A stretch of 64,000 nucleotides of DNA from Pycnopodia helianthoides (Eukaryota; Echinodermata; Asteroidea; Forcipulatida; Asteriidae). Shown here piece by piece: positions 60,601 through 64,000 of this stretch. Location of the stretch: the NCBI GenBank assembly GCA_032158295.1, contig CM063253.1, forward strand, positions 5,735,001-5,799,000. Reading direction: 5' to 3'. The notes under the pieces are model-generated. The model was not told where the DNA came from, searched no databases, and saw only the letters and a list, made by a program, of their open reading frames with translations. The position numbers and the translations under genes are program-made. Each line of letters begins with the position of its first letter. Position 1 is the stretch's first letter.

Positions 60601-63475
60601 AATGTTGACTTTTAGTCTGATAAATACAATTCTGGTCTTGTACCCTAAATTTTGGTCCAGTAAATATTTTGAGCTACAAGCCCTGCGGTCTTGTGGATTT
60701 TCCCCCCAAATTATAGCCCTGATAAGTTTGGTGTCTACTTTTCTGTTGGGAAAATACCGTTCTGCAAGAATGTATGAGCTGGTACTTAGAAATAACTCAA
60801 GCACTGACCTCTGTTGTCATGATGAGACAGCTGGCAGTGGGGTTAATCGTCACGTCACCCGTCATCAAGCCGACATCTTGAAACTCCTCGTATAACTCGC
60901 GATATTTCTGGTTACTCAGGGCTTTGATGGGCGTCGTGTAGATGACTCGCTGTTTATCGCGCAAGGACATTGCAATAGCGTATCTGTACAGAATAATAAT
61001 GATAACAATTTGCATAAAAAAAATCAAAATCCGTGTGTGCTCCTGTGGTTAGATAGGAAATGTTTTTATTAAATTTCCAACTGCTCTACAATAAGACAGA
61101 CTTGTTCTTAAATTTAATCATTAGGCCAGACTCAAGTTTAACCGCTTAACACTGCCTGTAAATTTGCATTGATGTGATAAGACGTTGGGACAGGAAAACA
61201 CGCCTCGAGCACTCTGCGTGGGATGAGTTCAACAGCGGTGAAAACTCTCAAGGTTCATCGTATAATAATAATAAGAACTAGTTCTTATGTAGCGCATTTC
61301 ACAATAGCGTATCAGTGCGCTTTACATTAGTGCCCTGGTCATTGGGCCAATAGCATTCCTGTAATCTTTCTCAGCTCCCTGGGGGAGTATACAGCCCTGG
61401 GCTGCCGTGCCTAATATAATGCACAATATCAACCTCTACCCTCGCAGGTACCCATTTATACCCCTGGGTGAAGAGGAGCAATTATAGAAAAGCATCTTGC
61501 TCAAGGACACAAGTGTCATGACCGGGATTCGAACCCACACCCCGATGACTCGACCACCAGAACTTGAATCCGATGCTCTAAACCACTCGGCCATGACACC
61601 CTACATAGCGTGTTCCAGTCACGCTTCGTTGGCTTGGGACAGACAGGGACAAAGGGCCCCTGGAATCAATTTTGAGGAATTCAGGACTACTCACTCTGCT
61701 ACGACGGTTTTCCCCGCTGACGTATGAGCTGAGACGAGGACGGACTGTTGGTTCTCCAGACATTTCAAGGCTTCCTTCTGGAAGGGATCCAGGATAAAGG
61801 GATACTCCTGAAATAATAACAAATAATCCAAATTAAAAGTTTGTATTAATAAATGCACTATTACCTAACTAGAAATTTACCTTGACTTTGTTCGGCAGTC
61901 AACGTGCCACCCTTTGCTCTTTGGAGCAAATAGCACTCTGCACTATTTTTTAATTTTTTAAATTAATTGTGGTTGTGCAGCCAAGGATTCTCAGAAAAGC
62001 GAATTTACTCACTATACTTGCAAAGTATACCCATGAAGAGAAGACAAAGAAGGAAGTTCCAGTTTTAGGTGTGGGAGGAAAACCCCCGAGAAATATTCCA
62101 GGGAAAACCCACGCAATCAGGTAGGGACTTTAAACCCAATCCACATAGTGCCTCTCGGCAGGAGTCGAACTGGGGTCCTAGACATGGAAGGCGAGGAATA
62201 AAACCACTACGCCCACCCGACCGCACTAATGATGTCACTTTTGCTCAAAATACCCGGATGTCAGACAAACTTTCCGGCACTCACGTGATCACCACATCGG
62301 CGCGCCAGACCACACAGTGCACTTGCTCTACTTTTCAAAATGTTTTAATGTACACATAACATTTCTGTGTATTCTTGTGTTTGTTGAAATGTTTGGACAA
62401 ATAAATAATAATAGTACTACTAATATTAGGAATATATATAATCACAATCGCAATCAAAGACATCACTGACTGTGCCAAGAATGTCTCGAATAAAGCTGCC
62501 CACTGGTAATAATTGTTGTAACTTGTTGGCCAAGCTGTCAAAAAGTAAGAAGTGTGTGATTTTAGTTAGAGACAATCAAGGAGTTCCTAAAGTGTGTGGA
62601 AGAGCTGTAGACCTAGTCGTTTGATGACCGAGTCTCCAACACTGGTGTCCTACCTTAGCTGCCTTGTTCCCAGTTGGTTTCAGCGGTTGGTATTCCTCAT
62701 CGTGTGGTATGGCAACCTCATGACTGCAGCCCTCGATGGATTCCACGGTCTGACTACGGACTTGGGGTAAGATCTCCGCTAGACTAGTTTTAGAAGGTTA
62801 AATAAAACAGTCAGAGTAAGATTATTCATAAGTTGTCAATAAAAACACAACAAAATTCAACAGAGGCCATTGTGACTGTGACTGAGAGAGGATTTGTTTC
62901 TGGACTTACTTGAGTTCATCAGCTGTTAGAGCCAGCTTTGGCTTCTTCCCCATCGAATAGTCTGGTACTTCATGATCTTCCACCTGGGGGCGTTTCCTCT
63001 CTTGACCTCCGACCGAACTAAAAAAGCCCAACATGATCTAACTGTTACTTTTTTATATACAGGATTGGTAAGGATAAAAAACATCAAATTCATTGTTTAA
63101 TTTTAGTCTGAAAGCTTACTATTTTATACTACAACTATTTTGTGTGTGAAATATTTCCTCCTAAAGTGATTGGAATTTTATTTAAATACTCAACAAAGAA
63201 AGTACAATTAACATTCTATAATATTTAACCGATATGGAACTAAATCAAAAACAATTTTACTTTCTCACTAATTAGATGCAACACAACTTGCAATACAAGT
63301 CAACACACAATGAAAACGGGCAAAATTTTGAACATTGATTACAATAAACCAAGCCTTACCTTGATTCTTGGTCATCGGCATACTCTTTTGGATGTCCACT
63401 CTGATTTTTTGACCTTTGATCGTCAGTATTGTCATCGAAAACGGAGAAAAGATCACCACCAAATGCGTCTGCCAT
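42700..63475 (-). CDS. MTREX: Exosome RNA helicase MTR4 (23 coding exons, complete)
   Basis: Nuclear DExH-box 3'-5' RNA helicase that feeds RNA to the exosome in the TRAMP, NEXT and PAXT complexes. Exons from 5': 63360-63475, 62910-63017, 62654-62783, 61695-61807, 60809-60983, 59989-60079, 59222-59346, 57976-58074, 57446-57554, 56633-56847, 55953-56165, 55277-55402, 54306-54456, 53452-53624, 52828-53031, 51613-51723, 50271-50362, 49438-49533, 48428-48591, 47456-47618, 46635-46797, 43870-43974, 42700-42752. Phases agree; about 1031 residues against 1042 in human. [13 protein letters not shown] matches the conserved N-terminus. Motif I is AHTSAGKT (about 145-152), motif II DEIH (236-239), motif III SAT (267-269), motif [12 protein letters not shown] (506 on). 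Then the arch/KOW region ([23 protein letters not shown]) and the DSH C-terminal domain ending IVFAASLYL. Exon 17 is one base short: a missing base at the CC of 50305-50306 turns GMG-type reading into an early stop. Confidence 0.96.
42838..43127. repeat. Foldback element with ~55-bp inverted ends (MTREX intron 22)
   Basis: The left end GTGCCTTTGATGAATGATAC runs on through GGCACACAGTCAGAGTATGT. The right end is its complement, ACATACTCTGACTGTGTGCC through GTATCATCAAAGGCAC. It lies about 90 bp upstream, in gene sense, of the final exon acceptor. Confidence 0.85.
43175..43366. repeat. MITE, family B (MTREX intron 22)
   Basis: GGGCCCAATTTCATAAAGTG and CTTTATGAAATTGGGCCC are the inverted ends. 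This is a subfamily with 'GGTACCAGTCACAACAATGTAAAC' inside. Confidence 0.8.
43508..43702. repeat. MITE, family B (MTREX intron 22)
   Basis: GACCCAATTTCATAGAGCTG to CAGCTCTATGAAATTGGGCC. Very close to the copy at 12378-12570. Confidence 0.8.
44545..45205. repeat. 94-bp minisatellite (MTREX intron 21)
   Basis: About seven units with the GATGTGCTTTAGCACTTGGG start near 44638, 44732, 44826, 44920, 45013, 45107 and 45200 (93-94 bp steps). Each includes GGTACATGTATGCCAGGTTT and 'AGCCGCAAGTAGCCACAAACC'. ORFs in it are artefacts. Confidence 0.92.
45727..46140 (+). repeat. Family F repeat followed by a family G SINE fragment (MTREX intron 21)
   Basis: 45727-45868 is family F ('CTACTCCGCGGTAGTAGAAC', 'CATGCAATGCCTCAAAAACC'). 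46008-46140 is family G in the minus orientation ('CACAATCAGGTAGGGACTG', B-box complement 'GGCATTCGAACCGG'). Confidence 0.6.
46148..46560. repeat. Family B MITE abutting another MITE, family T (MTREX intron 21)
   Basis: 46148-46338 is a family B subfamily copy (GGGCCAATTATATAAAGC to GGCTTTATGAAAT). 46335-46560 has inverted ends AATAGACCCTTCCCATGAAA and TTTCATGGGAAGGGTCTATT around GC-rich arms (GGTTGGCAAA / TTTGCCAACC). The two share the few bases at their junction. Confidence 0.75.
47003..47270 (-). repeat. Family F repeat, inverted (MTREX intron 20)
   Basis: The minus strand reads 'CTACTCCGCGGTAGTAGAAC' and 'CAAACCGAATATACATTGATACC'. It adjoins 'AGGAAATCGGCCTGGACTACTACTTTAG', also seen inverted at 52588-52625. 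Confidence 0.7.
47866..48428. repeat. 51-bp minisatellite that contains the exon 19 splice donor motif (MTREX intron 19)
   Basis: About eleven units of 51 bp (with shorter variants) of type ACCCCAACCCCTCCC..CACCCATCTGACCTTCACCC..ACACCCAGTCCT. On the gene strand each unit holds GGGGTAGGACTGGGTGTGG. The authentic donor at 48427 starts GTAGGACTGGGTGTGG, so the array begins at the first base of the intron. A 264-aa plus-strand ORF (47834-48628) through it is an artefact of a unit divisible by three. Confidence 0.92.
48632..48780 (+). mobile_element. Short tRNA-derived SINE (MTREX intron 18)
   Basis: A tRNA-like segment (TAGCTCCATTGGTAGAGCGC, GGTTCGAATCCTGTTCTAG) is followed by 'CTTTGTTCACCTAAAATTGA' and 'CATTTACCCAGTCAGTTTCCC'. 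The second part recurs near 11062-11110 and 22980-23020, so this is a SINE rather than an isolated tRNA gene. Confidence 0.65.
48895..49290 (+). mobile_element. Non-LTR retrotransposon 3' tail (MTREX intron 18)
   Basis: [13 protein letters not shown] in one frame and [13 protein letters not shown] in another are the end of a LINE reverse transcriptase with one shift. A 3' UTR ending in (ATT)n follows. Confidence 0.65.
49860..50130 (+). mobile_element. LINE-like 3' end with (TTGAA)n tail
   Basis: It ends GGAAATAAATGTGAATTGAATTGAATTGAA, the type of short-repeat tail typical of non-LTR elements. A similar tail lies at 60255-60280. No coding part is recognised. Confidence 0.4.
50895..51065. repeat. 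MITE family U (MTREX intron 16)
   Basis: Inverted ends GTAGACCTTATGC and GCATAAGGTCTAC enclose 'CATTGAGTAGGGCGCCCTCGG' and 'CATCACCGTTTTACCTCCAAG'. It matches 27430-27585 in reverse complement. Confidence 0.8.
51233..51586. repeat. MITE, family C, best copy (MTREX intron 16)
   Basis: AAAGGCCCTGTACACTATTGGTAAG at the left and TTACCAAAAATGTACAATACCTTT at the right are inverted. The interior 'CACTATTTTCTCGTGACCTC' and 'TTCATGCATATGTTGAATC' define the family. Confidence 0.8.
51785..52400 (+). mobile_element. Two non-LTR retrotransposon tails (MTREX intron 15)
   Basis: 51785-52058 translates to [18 protein letters not shown] plus [17 protein letters not shown], with a 3' UTR reading GGCGCTCTATAAATGC and an (ATT)n end. 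52075-52400 holds [20 protein letters not shown], another family's terminal motif. Both are truncated. Confidence 0.7.
52540..52815 (+). repeat. Family F repeat with extended 5' part (MTREX intron 15)
   Basis: It begins TCACTCCGCGGCAGTGCAGT, runs through 'GGCCGATTTCCTACC' and 'CGAATTCCGAAAATCTACTCC', and ends at 'ACCGCAAACCGAATATATATTGATAC', 12 bp before the exon 15 donor. Confidence 0.7.
53042..53225. repeat. 32-bp tandem repeat (MTREX intron 14)
   Basis: About 5.5 nearly identical units of TAGGCTTATTATATCTTTCTAGTAATGAAACA type, starting 11 bp from the exon 15 acceptor (gene sense) and lying over the region where the branch point should be. Confidence 0.92.
53700..54256. repeat. Degenerate GACTCAAGAC-rich low-complexity block (MTREX intron 13)
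   Basis: Roughly 550 bp built of loosely repeated 'GACTCAAGAC', 'AGACAAAAGACTC' and 'CAAGATT' words with no fixed period. The ORF at 53755-54015 within it is not a gene. Confidence 0.65.
54513..54877. repeat. MITE-like repeat, family D (MTREX intron 12)
   Basis: AAAGGCACAGTACACAATTGGTAAT and ATTACCAAACGTATGTAGCACCTTT are the roughly inverted ends. The interior 'TTTTGAATCTGAGAAGAG'-type sequence matches 11612-12056. Confidence 0.7.
54890..55200. repeat. Family E repeat, three units (MTREX intron 12)
   Basis: Repeated 'CTTACTGTTTGATAGTTC', 'CCATCCACTGTGATTTG' and 'GCCAGCCT..AATTGATATCATGTTGTGAATGC' units. Confidence 0.6.
55585..55815. repeat. MITE-like repeat (MTREX intron 11)
   Basis: 'GTTGCAGAGCTGCCAACATATG' and 'AGAGTTGGCAGCTCTGGAGTTG' are inverted ends. 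The interior has 'CAGGGAGATT' words repeated. Confidence 0.6.
56193..56345 (+). mobile_element. Family A SINE, 3'-truncated, joined to a family G SINE
   Basis: The family A head (GTGTCATGGCCGAGTGGTTTAGAGC) and first body part stop at CACCTGGGGGTGAA. Family G (56348-56596, opposite orientation) begins right after it, so one element inserted into the other. Confidence 0.75.
56348..56596 (-). mobile_element. tRNA-derived SINE, family G (MTREX intron 10)
   Basis: Minus-strand head with a GCGCAGTGATATC A-box-like part and CTAGTTCACATC (degraded B box). Body 'GTGGATTGGGTTTTTCAGTCCCTGCCTG' and 'CACACCTAAAACTGAAACTTCC'. It stops about 37 bp before the exon 10 donor. Confidence 0.7.
57650..57858 (-). 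mobile_element. tRNA-derived SINE, a further family (MTREX intron 8)
   Basis: The minus strand reads GGTTGTCTAGTGGTAAGACATC (A box) and GGTCGTGGGTTTGAATCCACCCG (B box), then 'GAGTAATATGCCTGTGGAATTTTTG' and 'CTCAAGAAAGTACTGAGTAC'. It belongs to neither family A nor family G. Confidence 0.7.
58545..58760. repeat. Degenerate GGGGCAACTTTG repeat (MTREX intron 7)
   Basis: About ten loosely spaced words such as GGGGCAACTTTGTAG and GGGTGACTTTGTAGAAGGG. Confidence 0.75.
58955..59190 (-). repeat. Family E repeat, two ~118-bp units (MTREX intron 7)
   Basis: Two nearly identical tandem units of 'GTGTACTGTGTGGATGCATTC', 'CATATTGCAGGCTGGCCTAG' and 'ACCCACAGTGGATGATATTG'. They end 30 bp before the exon 7 donor. 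Confidence 0.75.
59368..59935. repeat. Local duplications in MTREX intron 6
   Basis: 'GAAACAACAGGCTTTCAAATATTATC' occurs twice, 49 bp apart (59370 and 59418). A ~90-bp block with 'TCTACCCGCTGAAACCGAGGACTTCAA' (59655-59745) is repeated at 59840-59935. Confidence 0.7.
61261..61604 (-). mobile_element. tRNA-derived SINE, family A, full length (MTREX intron 4)
   Basis: Reverse complement of the 35685-36032 element almost base for base: head GTGTCATGGCCGAGTGGTTTAGAGC at 61604 down to a (TTA)n end near 61261. It lies 90 bp from the exon 4 donor. Confidence 0.88.
61978..62222 (-). mobile_element. tRNA-derived SINE, family G, full length (MTREX intron 3)
   Basis: Minus-strand head TGCGGTCGGGTGGGCGTAGTGG (A box), CCAGTTCGACTCCTGCC (B box), then 'GTGGATTGGGTTTAAAGTCCC', 'ATTGCGTGGGTTTTCCCTGG', 'CCACACCTAAAACTGGAAC' and 'GAGAATCCTTGGCTGCACAACC'. 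Reference copy for the family. Confidence 0.8.
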
Positions 63476-64000
63476 CGTTCTCCAACAGAACACACACGTG
63501 TGTATTGCATGCTCAGCGCAATGTTGAAAACAAAACCCCCTACATTTTTTGCGCATTTTCGAACATGTTCTGTTAACCTTGTTTCCTAATGTGGCTTAAA
63601 CCGTGATCGCCCCCTCATTAGTTTTACGTTACGCTGAACGTGTATTGCAAGTTGAGATTGATGAGTGTGGCGAGGTCGAGAAGCTTGTTTGCACTAATTA
63701 GTAATATTGTAATTAAATACCCACTTTAAATACTCTGTGCTCCTTGAGCTACACATAATTTTTCCTGAAAACTAACAAGTGATACTCTACTAGGCACAGT
63801 TCTTCCTTCAATATACACTTTATCGCTCAAATACCCCATTTAATGGTGGAAATGATTAGCTAGTTCTATAAAGTAACTATCCAAATATTGACAGTCGTTT
63901 CGGCTCCTTGGGAGATTCTCTCCGAATATTAAAATTGGCTCCTCGAATCACTAAGCTTCCCTAGATCATAAGTAATAATAATTTAGCTCCACGTCTCCTC
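63476..64000. other. Region upstream of MTREX
   Basis: It should hold the MTREX promoter and 5' UTR. No TATA box, CpG cluster or divergent coding exon could be recognised. The sequence is AT-rich and free of the window's common repeats. Confidence 0.4.

Overview
The window is animal nuclear DNA. It has spliced genes with GT-AG introns, vertebrate-type TTAGGG telomere-like repeats, tRNA-derived SINEs, non-LTR retrotransposon tails and a very dense load of short inverted-repeat elements. The protein set (TM2D1, a single ERBIN/LRRC7-type LAP protein, MTREX, SREK1IP1, an intronless rhodopsin-like receptor) and the repeat style fit an invertebrate deuterostome, most likely an echinoderm and perhaps a sea star. 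The phylum is an inference from style; no single marker proves it.

Layout. 1-1639 (minus): two exons of SREK1IP1, running off the left edge. 2296-2932: an inverted repeat of CGATCG-rich 19-bp units around a block of TTAGGG repeats. 3480-4500 and 7790-8410: two oppositely oriented arrays of a ~160-210 bp repeat that bracket an intronless class A GPCR (5260-6200, minus). 10152-15027 (plus): complete TM2D1 in five coding exons, with a ~0.9 kb minisatellite in the last intron. 19567-34192 (plus): complete LAP-family gene in 19 coding exons (leucine-rich repeats, long disordered linker, C-terminal PDZ). 34193-42699: intergenic, holding SINE and LINE remnants and a 170-bp tandem array. 42700-63475 (minus): complete MTREX/Mtr4 RNA helicase in 23 coding exons, its introns full of SINEs, MITEs and minisatellites.

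The genes do not form one pathway. MTREX (nuclear exosome helicase) and SREK1IP1 (splicing) act in nuclear RNA metabolism. The LAP protein acts in epithelial or synaptic polarity, TM2D1 is a membrane protein of the Notch-linked TM2D family, and the GPCR is an orphan. Their linkage is itself notable: the human relatives lie in two blocks, ERBIN-SREK1IP1-MTREX on 5q11-q12 and LRRC7-TM2D1 on 1p31. The window therefore looks like the unduplicated ancestral linkage.

Three otherwise well conserved coding regions (GPCR, LAP exon 7, MTREX exon 17) each carry one single-base shift at or next to a homopolymer. That pattern points to consensus errors rather than dead genes. Exon limits were placed by eye from splice signals, reading phase and family similarity. 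No transcript evidence was available.
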